Positions 18,920 to 28,095 are shown, counted from the first letter of the stretch. The stretch is 64,000 nt of DNA from Salinicola endophyticus (GCF_040536835.1 NZ_CP159578.1:3348001-3412000), one strand, 5' to 3'. The notes: generated from the sequence alone by a model not told the origin. Made by a program: numbers and translations.

Positions 18920-20188
18920 CTAGCCGAACATGCCCTTGAACATGAAAAAGAACATGATCGACAGCAGCGCCCCGGCGGGCAGCGTGATCAGCCACGAGAG
19001 CACGATCGAGCCGAGCACGCGCAGGTTGAGCGCCGCCATGCCACGGGCCAGGCCGACCCCGAGCACCGCACCGACCAGCGTGTGCGTGGTCGAGATCGGC
19101 AGCCCGGTACCCGAGGCCAGCACCACGGTGGACGCGGCGGAGAGCGTGGCGGCAAAGCCCCGGCTCGGGGTGAGTTCGGTGATCCCGGTACCCACCGTGG
19201 CGATCACCTTGTGGCCATAGGTGACCAGGCCGACCACGATACCGCCGCCGCCCAGCACCAGGACCCACCACGGCATCGCCGACGACCCACCGACGCTGCC
19301 GGCGCTCTCGACCACGCTGATCACCGCGGCCAGCGGGCCGACCGCGTTGGCGACGTCGTTGGAGCCGTGGGCGAAAGCCATGGCGCAGGCGGTGAACATC
19401 ATCAGCACGCCGAAGATACGCTCGACGCTGGAGAAGTCGTACTGCCCGCGCGAGCGCCGCTCGCCACGGTTGATGCGGTTCTCGAGCAGCAGCCCGAACA
19501 TCATGATCACCACGCCGAAGGCGGTCGCCAGCAGCAGGCTCTCGCCGAAGCTCAGTTCGAGCCCGACATGCGAGAGCCCCTTGACCAGGGTCACCATCGA
19601 GACGATGAAACCGACCAAGAAGATATAGCCGGGCACGTAGCGCTTGGCCGCGGCGAACGGGTCGGGGTTGTCGAAGATCAGCACCTGCACCGAGCGGAAC
19701 AGCACGTAGGCGAACACCCCGGCGATCAGCGGTGAGGTGACCCAGCTCAGGGCGATGGTGCCGACCGCGTTCCAGTGCACCGAATCCACGCCCAGACCGG
19801 CGATGGCGAAGCCGACGATAGCGCCGACGATCGAGTGGGTGGTGGAAACCGGCCAGCCCTTGAGTGAGGCGATCATCAACCAAGACCCCGCCGCCAGCAG
19901 CGAGGCGAGCATGCCGTAGACCAGCATCTGCGGCTCCTGCTGCAGCAGGCTGGCGTCGATGATGCCCTTGCGGATGGTCTCGGTGACCTGACCACCGGCG
20001 AGCCAGGCGCCCAGGAACTCGAAGATCACCGCAATGACGATGGCCTGCCGAATCGTGATCGCCTTGGAACCGACCGAGGTCCCCATGGCATTGGCGACGT
20101 CGTTGGCGCCGACCCCCCAGGCCATGAAGAAGCCGAAGACACAGGCGAGAATGATGAAGACATCACCGTATTGCGCAATGATGGACAT
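18920..20188 (-). CDS. Inorganic phosphate transporter, Pit family
   Basis: A 422-residue inner-membrane phosphate symporter of the PiT family. Both signature repeats are present: GVGANDVANAMGTSVGS near the N-terminus and AFAHGSNDVANAVGPLAAV in the second half, each followed by a PVSTTH/PISTTH motif (KGWPVSTTHSIVGA; GLPISTTHTLVGA). About ten helices are predicted. Upstream in the same direction lies a DUF47 (PhoU-like) gene, the standard partner that modulates Pit activity. A terminator-like hairpin lies between the two genes. Confidence 0.95.
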   Translation of the reverse strand: MSIIAQYGDVFIILACVFGFFMAWGVGANDVANAMGTSVGSKAITIRQAIVIAVIFEFLGAWLAGGQVTETIRKGIIDASLLQQEPQMLVYGMLASLLAAGSWLMIASLKGWPVSTTHSIVGAIVGFAIAGLGVDSVHWNAVGTIALSWVTSPLIAGVFAYVLFRSVQVLIFDNPDPFAAAKRYVPGYIFLVGFIVSMVTLVKGLSHVGLELSFGESLLLATAFGVVIMMFGLLLENRINRGERRSRGQYDFSSVERIFGVLMMFTACAMAFAHGSNDVANAVGPLAAVISVVESAGSVGGSSAMPWWVLVLGGGGIVVGLVTYGHKVIATVGTGITELTPSRGFAATLSAASTVVLASGTGLPISTTHTLVGAVLGVGLARGMAALNLRVLGSIVLSWLITLPAGALLSIMFFFMFKGMFG

Positions 20189-20224
20189 AGGCTCAGTTCG
20201 CTATGAGTGGCGTGACGAAGGCGT

Positions 20225-20249
20225 AAAAAGAAGACCCGCGATCAGCGGG
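20225..20249 (-). terminator. Terminator/attenuator between DUF47 gene and pit
   Basis: On the minus strand CCCGC-TGATC-GCGGG is followed by TCTTCTTTTTACG. The stem contains the DUF47 stop codon (TGA). It would partly end transcription before the phosphate transporter gene, setting the ratio of the two products. Confidence 0.6.
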
Positions 20250-20922
20250 CCGTCAGAATCTGCAGGCGGCTACCCACGCGCTCGGCGCGGTCGGACAGCT
20301 CGCCGATCCATTCGATGATCTTGTAGAGGAAGATGACGTCCACCGGCGGCAGCTCGGCTTCGAGCTGGAACAGCTGGCGACGGATCGCGATCTGCTGGTC
20401 GTCGGCCTGGTGCTCGAGCTCGTGCAGTTCACGGATGAGGGTCTGCATCACGTCGGAGACGTTGCGGCCGAACCCGGACTCGAGCAGGTCCTCGAGCTCC
20501 TCCAGCGCCTTACGCGCCTGGTCCACCGTGGCCACCGCCGTGCGCAGGTAGTCGCGCATCGGCTCGGCCAGCAGGTCGGGGATGTTCATGTTGCGGCCGA
20601 GCATGATGCCGGTGATATCGCGCGCCTTGTTGGCGATCTTGTCCTGCACGCTGATCAGTTCGAGCAGGTCGGAACGCGACACCGGCAGGAACATGGTGTT
20701 GGGCAGGTTGAGCCGCAGCTGGGTCTTGAGCTCGTCCGCCTCGTGCTCGAGCTGGGTGATCGCCTCGCGGTAACCGCGCGCCGCTTCCCAATCGCCGCTG
20801 AGCGCCGCGTCGAAGAACGGCAGGAGCTGACCGGCACATTCGCTGGTCTTGACGATGTGGGCCAACAGCGGTTGGAACGGCGAACGTCCAAACAGCGCCG
20901 AGAACGGATTGGTACTCACCAT
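20242..20922 (-). CDS. DUF47/TIGR00153 PhoU-like phosphate transport regulator
   Basis: A 226-residue all-helical cytoplasmic protein of the TIGR00153 family. It reads NPFSALFGRSPFQPLLAHIV at the N-terminus, then LEHEADELKTQLRLNL and VQDKIANKARDITGIML, and later ELEHQADDQQIAIRRQLF; the paired E/D-xxxD metal-binding motifs resemble PhoU. Genes of this family precede pit genes in many bacteria and regulate phosphate uptake through the transporter. The ATG at 20922 gives the conserved MVSTNPFSALFG start; the frame continues to 20985 without support. Confidence 0.93.
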   Translation of the reverse strand: MVSTNPFSALFGRSPFQPLLAHIVKTSECAGQLLPFFDAALSGDWEAARGYREAITQLEHEADELKTQLRLNLPNTMFLPVSRSDLLELISVQDKIANKARDITGIMLGRNMNIPDLLAEPMRDYLRTAVATVDQARKALEELEDLLESGFGRNVSDVMQTLIRELHELEHQADDQQIAIRRQLFQLEAELPPVDVIFLYKIIEWIGELSDRAERVGSRLQILTAR

Positions 20923-21049
20923 AGCGTGGCCTGGATGCGTTGGAAGTGGCGGCGCCAGTATAATGATTGCGTCTCGGGGCGTCATGAAAAATTCATGAAC
21001 GCGACACGAAGGCTTACGTTTTTCCCTTCAGACCCATGCGGGAGCGCAC

Positions 21050-21913
21050 ATGAGCGACGAAATCGAACTCAAACTGGCGCTCGCCGAGTCCGCCCCGGCA
21101 GCGCTGGCGGCGCATCCGCTGCTCTCGACGCTGGCCACGGCCACCCACACGCTCGGCAACTGCTACTACGACACCCCGGACGGCGCCCTGGAAGCCGCCC
21201 GGGTCGCCCTGCGCGTACGCCGGATCGGCGATAAGCGCGTGCAGACGCTCAAGAGCGCCGCGGCGAGTCACGGCGGCCTGTCGAGCCGTGGCGAATGGGA
21301 GTGGTCGCTCGACGAGCGCGTCTGCAACGCCGTGGGGCTCGACGAGACCGGGCTGCGCGAGCTTGAGCATCCGGCCCTGGCCGGGGTCGATCTGACGCAG
21401 CTGCGCCCGGCCTTCACCACCGACTTCGAGCGCCGCACCTGGTGCTACCGTGAGGGTGAGGCGGAGATCGAGATCGCCCTCGATCAGGGCGAGATCCGCG
21501 CCGATGGCGCGACCCTGGCGATCCGCGAGCTGGAGCTGGAACTGAAAGCCGGGGCACCCGAGGCGCTGTGGCGGCTGGCAGAAACGCTGTGCCAGCCGGT
21601 CGGCGCCGGTGGCACGCCGCTCGCTGCACGCCCCGCCAACCACAGCAAGGCGAGCCGCGCCGGGGCGCTGCGCCACGGCTGGCCGCGGCCGCCGGCACAC
21701 GCGCCCGAGGCGAGCCTGGATGCGCTGATCGAAGCGCTGGACGTGTGGCAGGACAGCGGCGACCCGGCCTGGCTGCGCTGCGCCCAGACGCGCCTGGCGG
21801 CCCTCGCCACGCAGGGCTCGCACCCAGCGCTGGCGACCCTGTCGGCACCGCTGAGCGGCGGCGAGATGCCGTGGGCGAGCAGCGCCTGGCTGGCGCTGCG
21901 GCGGCTCGGCTGA
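21050..21913 (+). CDS. CYTH-domain inorganic triphosphatase (YgiF-like)
   Basis: The protein starts with the CYTH signature EIELKL (ExExK), followed by the tunnel-lining basic and acidic strands NCYYDTPDGAL, ALRVRRIGDKRVQTLKS and ELELELKAG. Such enzymes hydrolyse inorganic triphosphate using Mg2+. E. coli YgiF has 433 residues with a C-terminal CHAD domain; this protein has 287 and a shorter Ala/Arg-rich helical tail, so the CHAD part is reduced or absent. It stands alone, divergent from the DUF47/pit pair, a plausible link to phosphate metabolism. After the stop come two 12-bp tandem copies, CTGGGGACGAGA and CTGGAGACGAGA. Confidence 0.85.
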   Translation: MSDEIELKLALAESAPAALAAHPLLSTLATATHTLGNCYYDTPDGALEAARVALRVRRIGDKRVQTLKSAAASHGGLSSRGEWEWSLDERVCNAVGLDETGLRELEHPALAGVDLTQLRPAFTTDFERRTWCYREGEAEIEIALDQGEIRADGATLAIRELELELKAGAPEALWRLAETLCQPVGAGGTPLAARPANHSKASRAGALRHGWPRPPAHAPEASLDALIEALDVWQDSGDPAWLRCAQTRLAALATQGSHPALATLSAPLSGGEMPWASSAWLALRRLG

Positions 21914-21952
21914 GGGCTGGGGACGAGACTGGAGACGAGAGCGCGGGAGCTT

Positions 21953-22110
21953 AGAGGGCGTTTACAAATTCGGCGAGCGAAGGCAAGACAAGGCAAAATC
22001 GGCGAAAACGCGGAGTTTACGGGTTGTAAATGAGCATTTTGAACGGGCTCGCGTACGAGGCCGATTTTAACGCCGTATTGCCGAGCGCAGGCATTTTGTA
22101 AACACCCTCT
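21953..22110. repeat. 158-bp intergenic element bounded by 16-bp inverted repeats
   Basis: AGAGGGCGTTTACAAA (21953-21968) and TTTGTAAACACCCTCT (22095-22110) are inverted with one mismatch. The interior is also partly self-complementary (CGAGCG near the left, CGAGCGCAGGCA near the right, GGCCGATTTTAACGCCG against CAAAATCGGCG). It encodes nothing. It has the look of a dispersed intergenic repeat (MITE or REP-like) and ends exactly at the stop codon of the phosphodiesterase gene. Confidence 0.7.
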
Positions 22111-24041
22111 TAGCCGGCGGCGTCATTGGCTGACGCCCCCGCCGGCGACAGCGGTAACGGCAGCTCGAACTGCTTGACCAGTTGGGCCATCGGCATCGGC
22201 CGGGCGTAGAAGAACCCCTGGATATCGCGCACGCCCCACTGGCGCAGCAGCGTCACCGTCTCCCAGTCCTCGACCCCTTCCACCACCACGCCGTGTTCGA
22301 GGCGCTGACACAGCGCCACCACGGCCGCCAGCACATGCTGCTTGCGTGGCAGCGTGTTCACGTTCAGCACCAGACTGCGGTCGATCTTGACCGTATCCAG
22401 CGGCAGCGAGGTGAGCTGCGCCAGCGACGAATAACCGCTGCCGAAGTCGTCCATCGCCACCTGGATACCCGCCTCGCGCATGCGTTCGAGCATACGCGAG
22501 GCGCGCACCGGATCACTCAGCACCGCACTCTCGGTCACCTCGATCTGTAGCCGCGACTGCGCCACACCATGGCGCGCGCAGGCCGCCAGCATCAGCTCGA
22601 GCAGACGCGAATCCATCAACTGGCGCGACGAGAGATTGACGCTGACCAGGAAGGTCTCGCCGAAGCGTTCGCGCATGCCCGGGTCCTTGAGCACCGGCAG
22701 CGCCTGATCCATCAGCATCTCCCACAGCGGAGCGATCAGCCCGGTGCGCTCCGCCACCTCGACGAAAGCGCCCGGACTGACCAACCCCTCGACCGGGTCC
22801 TCCAGGCGCATCAGCGCCTCGAAGCCGCGCGCCGTGCCGGCGACGATATCGACGATCGGCTGCAGAAAGCAGCACACCCCGCGATTGGCCAGCGCGCCGC
22901 GAATCATCTGCTCCGCGCGCCCCTGATGCCGCTCCCACTGACGCAGCGACTCACTGTAATAGCAGCGCGTGCCGACATCCGACTGGCGCGCGCTGGCCAG
23001 GGCCAAGCGCGCCTGGCGGCGCCACTCGTCGGCACTGATGGCCTCGTGCAGGCTGACGATCGCCACTCCACTGACATGCGACAGCCATACCAGCCGGCCC
23101 GCTATCTCCACCGGCTCGGCGAGCAGTGCCTCGACCGGCTCGAGCACGCGGTCGAGCTCGGCCACGGCGTCGAGCTCCAGCACCATGGCAAAGGTGTGCT
23201 CGGGCAGCGCCATCAGCGTGACCCGGGCGGGCAAACGCTGGCGCAGCGCCTGCACGCGCTTGCGCAACGCCGCAATGGCGTGTTCGACCGCAACCCCATC
23301 GAACAGCTGGGCCACATTGAGCAGCTGGAACTTGACCAGTGACAGCGGCGGGCGCGGCAGACTGCCCAGTTTTTCCTGCATCAGCAGGTCGAGATAGGCG
23401 CCGTTGGGCAGGCCGGTGAGCGGATCGCTCAGGCGCTGTTCGGTGGTATCGCTCAGGGTGCCGGCCATGCGCAGCGCGCGGCCCCGCTCGTCGCGCTGGC
23501 ACAGCCCGCGGCACAGCATCATGCGCCAGGCGCCGCGCGCATTGCGCACACGATACTCGATATCGACCACATCGCTGAGCCCGTCGAGATGACGATAGAA
23601 CGCGTGCTCCACCGCATCACGATCGGTGGGATGAATCAGCTCCAGCCACGCCTCGAAGGATTGGCGAATCTCGGCGGAGTCCTGGCCCAGCATGCTGGCC
23701 CAGCGCGGCGACAGGGTGACCTGGCCCGCGTCGATCTCCCACTCCCAGACTCCGTCATTGGTGGCACTCAGGATCAGATCGAGGCGCTGGGTACGCTCCT
23801 CGACCCGCCCCTCGAGCTCACGCCGGGTCTGCTCCAGCTCGCCGATGGTGCGGCGCACCGCATCGAGGGTGACGTTGTTGAGCTGGGCCAGCTTCTGAAT
23901 CGCGAGTTCGTCGCTGTCGGTGTGGACGTAGAAATCGAAGGTGCCGTCGACGGCCTGGCACAGCTGGTTGCCGATCGCATCGATCTGAGCAAGCAGATGC
24001 GCTTCGCGACCCTCGGGCGAGGCTTTCGAGGAGACACTCAT
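22110..24041 (-). CDS. c-di-GMP phosphodiesterase, PAS - degenerate GGDEF - EAL
   Basis: The product (643 residues) has no membrane helix and acts in the cytoplasm. Domains in order: N-terminal helices and a coiled coil (about 20-85), a PAS domain (about 86-205; LILSATNDGVWEWEIDAGQ), a GGDEF-like domain starting SDPLTGLPNGAYLDLL but with the catalytic GGDEF replaced by a LPEHTF-type sequence, and a complete EAL domain. The EAL part has FEALMRLED, VNLSSRQL, IEVTES, MDDFGSGYSSL and VKIDRS, all residues needed for c-di-GMP hydrolysis. I infer an active phosphodiesterase whose GGDEF part is regulatory. Its stop codon abuts the intergenic repeat. Confidence 0.93.
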   Translation of the reverse strand: MSVSSKASPEGREAHLLAQIDAIGNQLCQAVDGTFDFYVHTDSDELAIQKLAQLNNVTLDAVRRTIGELEQTRRELEGRVEERTQRLDLILSATNDGVWEWEIDAGQVTLSPRWASMLGQDSAEIRQSFEAWLELIHPTDRDAVEHAFYRHLDGLSDVVDIEYRVRNARGAWRMMLCRGLCQRDERGRALRMAGTLSDTTEQRLSDPLTGLPNGAYLDLLMQEKLGSLPRPPLSLVKFQLLNVAQLFDGVAVEHAIAALRKRVQALRQRLPARVTLMALPEHTFAMVLELDAVAELDRVLEPVEALLAEPVEIAGRLVWLSHVSGVAIVSLHEAISADEWRRQARLALASARQSDVGTRCYYSESLRQWERHQGRAEQMIRGALANRGVCCFLQPIVDIVAGTARGFEALMRLEDPVEGLVSPGAFVEVAERTGLIAPLWEMLMDQALPVLKDPGMRERFGETFLVSVNLSSRQLMDSRLLELMLAACARHGVAQSRLQIEVTESAVLSDPVRASRMLERMREAGIQVAMDDFGSGYSSLAQLTSLPLDTVKIDRSLVLNVNTLPRKQHVLAAVVALCQRLEHGVVVEGVEDWETVTLLRQWGVRDIQGFFYARPMPMAQLVKQFELPLPLSPAGASANDAAG

Positions 24042-24363
24042 CCCAGCGACTCCTCGCCGGGTCCCATGTCACGGCGGCGCAGATCGCGGTGCACTGCCGC
24101 CTCACCCAGCGTGAATTCGCTAGGGTCGATCAATATCCGTTTAATCAATCCCATCATGAACGAGGCTGCCTGAAATAGGGGACACGGTTACACTGATCCA
24201 GAGGGTGACGGGCAGCCGCGGCGGCCCGTGCCCGGCGCAGTGACATCGCCAGTCGGCGCAAGCCGTGATATCCCGGGTTATCGGCCACGCTTCACCGAAG
24301 TTTAACGCCAGCCCGCGCGCGCATTCTCGGCGTTTTGGCGACCATTTCATCCACGCACAGGGC
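24042..24363. other. Divergent promoter region, no gene seen
   Basis: The stretch between the phosphodiesterase and channel genes has no convincing reading frame, hairpin with T-run, or tRNA. A GGTTACACT sequence near 24185-24200 could be part of a -10 box for the channel gene. Otherwise I see nothing in it. Confidence 0.4.
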
Positions 24364-25236
24364 ATGCCCATCATGCAGTCTGGGGAATCCAGTTTCCGCA
24401 AGCAGCTGTTTCAGATCATCTTCGAATCGGATACCCGTGCGGGCAAGGCCTTCGATATTGCACTGATCACGCTGATCCTGCTCAGCGTGGTGGTGGTCTT
24501 TCTGGATAGCGTACCCCACCTGCATCAACACTATGGTGAGTGGTTCCTGCTGGTCGAGTGGATCTTCACCCTGATCTTCACCCTCGAACTGGTGCTGCGG
24601 CTCTACTGCCTGGAGCGGCCGCTGCGCTATCTGAAGAGCTTCTACGGCGTGCTCGACCTGCTCGCCATTCTGCCCACCTGGCTGAGCTTGTTCCTGCCCG
24701 GGGCGCAGTCGCTGCTGGTGCTGCGCATCCTGCGCGTGCTGCGGGTGTTCCGGGTGCTGCGTCTGATGGAGTTCGTCGGCGAGGGGCGCATGCTGGTGCA
24801 GGCGCTGCGCCGCAGCCAGCGCAAGATCCTGCTGTTCCTGATCACGGTACTGCTGATCATCACCATCTTCGGCGCCCTGATCTACATGATCGAACCGCCG
24901 GAAGCCGGCTTCACCAGCATGCCGCGCTCGATGTACTGGGCCATCGTCACGCTGACCACCGTGGGCTACGGCGACATCGCCCCGGTCACCCCGGTCGGTC
25001 AGTTCATCTCCGCCTTCATGATGGTGCTGGGCTACTCGATCCTGGCGGTGCCCACCGGCGTCTTCTCGGCCGAGGTGATCCGCTCGATTCGCGAGGAGCG
25101 CTACTCCGACGAGGCCTGTCCCGGCTGCGGTCACGAGGGCCACGAACGCGACTCACGCTACTGCCGCCTTTGCGGCACCTGGCTCGACGAGGAGAGTGAA
25201 GATCCCAACGCCCCTGCAGAAGAGACCGCGGGCTGA
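24364..25236 (+). CDS. Kv-type voltage-gated potassium channel with C-terminal zinc ribbon
   Basis: A 290-residue six-helix channel. S1-S3 precede a voltage-sensor S4 with regularly spaced Arg (LRILRVLRVFRVLRLM), then S5, a pore loop with the K+ selectivity filter TLTTVGYGD, and S6. The C-terminus is unusual: CPGCGHEGHERDSRYCRLCG has two CxxC pairs and His residues that should form a zinc ribbon in the cytoplasm. The protein should conduct K+ in response to membrane potential, important in halophiles for ion balance. The start is uncertain between ATG 24364 and ATG 24373; the frame extends further upstream without support. Confidence 0.9.
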   Translation: MPIMQSGESSFRKQLFQIIFESDTRAGKAFDIALITLILLSVVVVFLDSVPHLHQHYGEWFLLVEWIFTLIFTLELVLRLYCLERPLRYLKSFYGVLDLLAILPTWLSLFLPGAQSLLVLRILRVLRVFRVLRLMEFVGEGRMLVQALRRSQRKILLFLITVLLIITIFGALIYMIEPPEAGFTSMPRSMYWAIVTLTTVGYGDIAPVTPVGQFISAFMMVLGYSILAVPTGVFSAEVIRSIREERYSDEACPGCGHEGHERDSRYCRLCGTWLDEESEDPNAPAEETAG

Positions 25237-25349
25237 ACGCTCTCCCGACGTGGCTCACCTGAACGGGAACTGTAACGCTTTGTCATCTTAGTGTGACACT
25301 CACCCGGCAAGCTCTCCCGGTATTGACGTTTGTCCTCAGGGAGCCTGCC

Positions 25350-27038
25350 ATGAAACCGTTTCGCCTCACCCTCCGCAGCGGGCTGATCGCCCTGCTCGCC
25401 ACCTTTGCCCTGCTGATCGGGCTGATCGGCGGCGGCAGCTATCTCGCCATGAAACAGGCGCAGGCGGCTTTCGCCTCCGTCTACCATCTCAACGTCGAGC
25501 GCCTGGGCACGGCGCGCGCCGTCTACGCCGACCTGATGCAGACCCGGGTGCTGCTCGACAGCTACCAGACCGACTACAACCGGCTCAAGGTCAAGGCGGC
25601 CAAGGCGACCTGGGCCAAGGCCGAGGAGACGCTGGCCCGCGCCCGCGAGACTCTCGATACCCTGGCCGCCAGCGAAGCCCGGGATGTAGCGCTCAAGGCG
25701 CGCTTCCAGGCGCTGATCGAAGACGGCATCGAGCCTGGCTTCGCGGCGCTCAAGAGCTGGAACCTGGCCGCCTACCAGCAGAGCGTCAAGCATACCAACG
25801 CACTCACCGCCGACCTCGACCAGGCGCTGGATACGCTGACCGAAGCCGGTGCCAGCAATGCCGCCAATGGCGTCTCAGCCATGCAGCGCAACGTCGACCT
25901 CATGCAGCTGGGTCTGATCATCGCGGGCGGTGTCACCCTGCTGCTGCTGGCGCTGGCCTTCCATAGCGTCAATCGCCATCTGCTGAGCCCGCTGAGTCGG
26001 GTGCGCTCGCACCTGACCGGCATCGCCTCCGGCGATCTGGCCCAGCAGCTGACCACCCGCGGCATGCGCGAGATGCGCCAGCTCAAACAGGGGGTGGCAA
26101 CCATGCAGGCGTCATTGGCGACGCTGGTCTCCCAGCTGCAGCAGGAGAGCAACGCCTTGAGCGATGACGCGAGCCGCCTGTCGCAGGCCAGCCAAGAGCT
26201 CAACCACGGGAGCCAGCAGCAGGCGCAGGCGCTGCAGGAGACCTCGGCGAGCATGGAGCAGATCACCGCCTCGGTCGGGCATACCGCCGAGCACACCGAG
26301 CGCGGCCGCCATCTGGCCGAGGAGAGCCGCCAGCAGCTTGAGCACAGCGGCCAGCAGATGGCCTCCGCGGTGAGCGAGATGAAAGCCGCCCAGACGCGCT
26401 CCCAGGCATCGCTGGAGGTGATCGCGTTGATCGACTCGCTCGCCTACCAGACCAGCATGCTGGCGCTCAACGCCTCGGTGGAGGCCGCGCGCGCCGGCCA
26501 ACACGGCCGCGGCTTTGCGGTCGTCGCCGCCGAGGTCAAGAATCTCGCCTCGCGCTCCGCGGAGGCGGCGCAGACCATCCGCGAGCAGATCGAAGGCACC
26601 CATCAGCAGGTCCAGCAGGGCGCCGAGGTGCTCACCCAGGCCGGTCAGGCGCTGGAGACCGCGGTCGACTCCAGCCGCCAGATGAGTCAACTGCTCGACA
26701 GCATCACCACCGCCTGCCAGCAGCAGCATGAGGGCATCGCCCAGATCGACCAGGCCATCGCCGAGATCGATTCGGCGACCCAGCGCAACGTCGAGCTGGC
26801 AGCGCAGACCCTGGACGCCACCCGCGATATCGAAGCCCGCGCCCAGCGTCAGCGCGACAGCGTCGACACCTTCCAGCTCGGCGCCGCCGAGGCCCCGGAC
26901 ACAGTACCCGAACGGGAGATCGGCACCGAAGGCGATAGCGAGATGGTGACCTGGACACCGGCCAACGACCCCAGCGCCGGTGAGCGCCCGGCGGCACGTC
27001 GTGCGGGCGGACGCCACCTGGAAGCGCTCTCGGTATAG
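25350..27038 (+). CDS. Methyl-accepting chemotaxis protein
   Basis: A 562-residue transmembrane chemoreceptor. TM1 is about residues 10-33; the periplasmic four-helix-bundle sensor spans about 34-185; TM2 is about 190-212; then HAMP and a long signalling coiled coil. The hairpin tip reads IDSLAYQTSMLALNASVEAARAGQ-type sequence, which couples to CheA/CheW, with small changes from the usual [21 protein letters not shown]. No CheR-binding pentapeptide is present at the end (LEALSV), so adaptation would rely on other receptors. GGGAG 8 bases upstream supports the ATG at 25350. The ligand is unknown. Confidence 0.94.
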   Translation: MKPFRLTLRSGLIALLATFALLIGLIGGGSYLAMKQAQAAFASVYHLNVERLGTARAVYADLMQTRVLLDSYQTDYNRLKVKAAKATWAKAEETLARARETLDTLAASEARDVALKARFQALIEDGIEPGFAALKSWNLAAYQQSVKHTNALTADLDQALDTLTEAGASNAANGVSAMQRNVDLMQLGLIIAGGVTLLLLALAFHSVNRHLLSPLSRVRSHLTGIASGDLAQQLTTRGMREMRQLKQGVATMQASLATLVSQLQQESNALSDDASRLSQASQELNHGSQQQAQALQETSASMEQITASVGHTAEHTERGRHLAEESRQQLEHSGQQMASAVSEMKAAQTRSQASLEVIALIDSLAYQTSMLALNASVEAARAGQHGRGFAVVAAEVKNLASRSAEAAQTIREQIEGTHQQVQQGAEVLTQAGQALETAVDSSRQMSQLLDSITTACQQQHEGIAQIDQAIAEIDSATQRNVELAAQTLDATRDIEARAQRQRDSVDTFQLGAAEAPDTVPEREIGTEGDSEMVTWTPANDPSAGERPAARRAGGRHLEALSV

Positions 27039-27140
27039 CGTCCCGGGAGTCGTGACCCGCCGTCGCAACCGACACAGTCGTCGCCGACGGCCATGACCAA
27101 AAACGCGTGCCATGCCGGAATGCCGCGCATGGCGCGGTTT

Positions 27141-27159
27141 GAAGCCTCGCCGAGGCTTC
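27141..27159 (+). terminator. Hairpin after the chemoreceptor gene
   Basis: GAAGCCTC-GCC-GAGGCTTC is a perfect 8-bp stem about 100 bp after the chemoreceptor stop and 60 bp before the phosphatase start. The following T content is low, so termination strength is uncertain. Confidence 0.5.
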
Positions 27160-27218
27160 TCTAAGGTAGCTAGGTCGCCCGCCCTGCGCGGGCATCGCCG
27201 ATGTCAGGAGAACCCAAG

Positions 27219-28007
27219 ATGACAATCACCTCCCCTATCAGTCGCGGCATCGCCGGCGCCCTGCTGCTCGGCGGCCTGCTGTGTGCCACCAGCGCAACCG
27301 CGCAGACAGCGCCCGCTGCGAGCGCTGGCGAGTGCGCGCCCAAAGAGTACGCCATGGCGCTGCGCTACCAGCAGCAGTCGGCGGAGGTCCAGGCGCTGCA
27401 GCGCCAGAACTATGCCCTGGCCACGATGCGCCTGGCGCAGAAGATCGCTGCCCACCCCGACGCCACCAATCTGGCGATCATGACCGACCTCGATGAGACG
27501 GTGATCGACAACAGCGCGCTGCTGGTGCGCGACATGCAGGCGTGTCACGACTTCACCAGCTGGGATACCTGGAAGGTGTGGGAGCGCCAGGGGCATCCGC
27601 GCCTGATTCCCGGCGCCCGGGCCTTCCTCGACTATGCCGACGCCCACGGCGTAACGATCTTCTACGTCTCCGACCGCTACGACGAGAACAAGGCCGCCAC
27701 GCTGGCGACGCTGAAAGCGCTGCGTCTGCCCCAGGTCGACGACGCCCAGGTGCGCCTGCTGGGGCCCTCCAAGGCCGAGCGCCGTGCCGCCATCGAGCGC
27801 GACTATCGGCTGGTGCTGCAACTCGGCGACTCGCTGGCCGACTTCTCCGGCGACTTTCATCACGCCGATCTGGCCTCCCAGAAGCGCCTGGTGGCCGAGC
27901 AGGCGGCGCACTTCGGCGACGACTGGATCATGTTCCCCAATGCCAGCTATGGCAGCTGGAGCGACGCGACGCTGGAAGCGTGGGCGGCACCGCTCAAGAC
28001 GGATTGA
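27219..28007 (+). CDS. Periplasmic acid phosphatase, HAD subfamily IIIB (e(P4)-like)
   Basis: A 262-residue secreted phosphatase. A Sec signal ends near ATSATAQ; the Cys before it lacks a proper lipobox (GGLLC), so unlike Haemophilus e(P4) this protein is probably soluble. The HAD nucleophile motif is MTDLDETVIDN (DxDxT), followed by WDTWKVWERQGHP and FYVSDRYDENK, then a QLGDSLADFSGDF acidic motif. Such enzymes dephosphorylate nucleotides such as NMN in the periplasm so that they can be imported. AGGAG eight bases upstream supports the ATG at 27219. Confidence 0.9.
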   Translation: MTITSPISRGIAGALLLGGLLCATSATAQTAPAASAGECAPKEYAMALRYQQQSAEVQALQRQNYALATMRLAQKIAAHPDATNLAIMTDLDETVIDNSALLVRDMQACHDFTSWDTWKVWERQGHPRLIPGARAFLDYADAHGVTIFYVSDRYDENKAATLATLKALRLPQVDDAQVRLLGPSKAERRAAIERDYRLVLQLGDSLADFSGDFHHADLASQKRLVAEQAAHFGDDWIMFPNASYGSWSDATLEAWAAPLKTD

Positions 28008-28057
28008 TCACGCGGGCGGCCAGGCTCAGGCCAGCCGCCAGGTGATGTGCCCGAAAC

Positions 28058-28095
28058 ACAGCGCCCCCGCCGGGTGGTACCGGCGGGGGCGCTGT
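28058..28095. terminator. Strong bidirectional hairpin between acid phosphatase and yciO
   Basis: A perfect 16-bp stem (28058-28073 with 28080-28095) has the loop GTGGTA. The genes on either side converge on it. No T-run follows on either strand, but the stem is among the most stable in the window. Confidence 0.7.
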
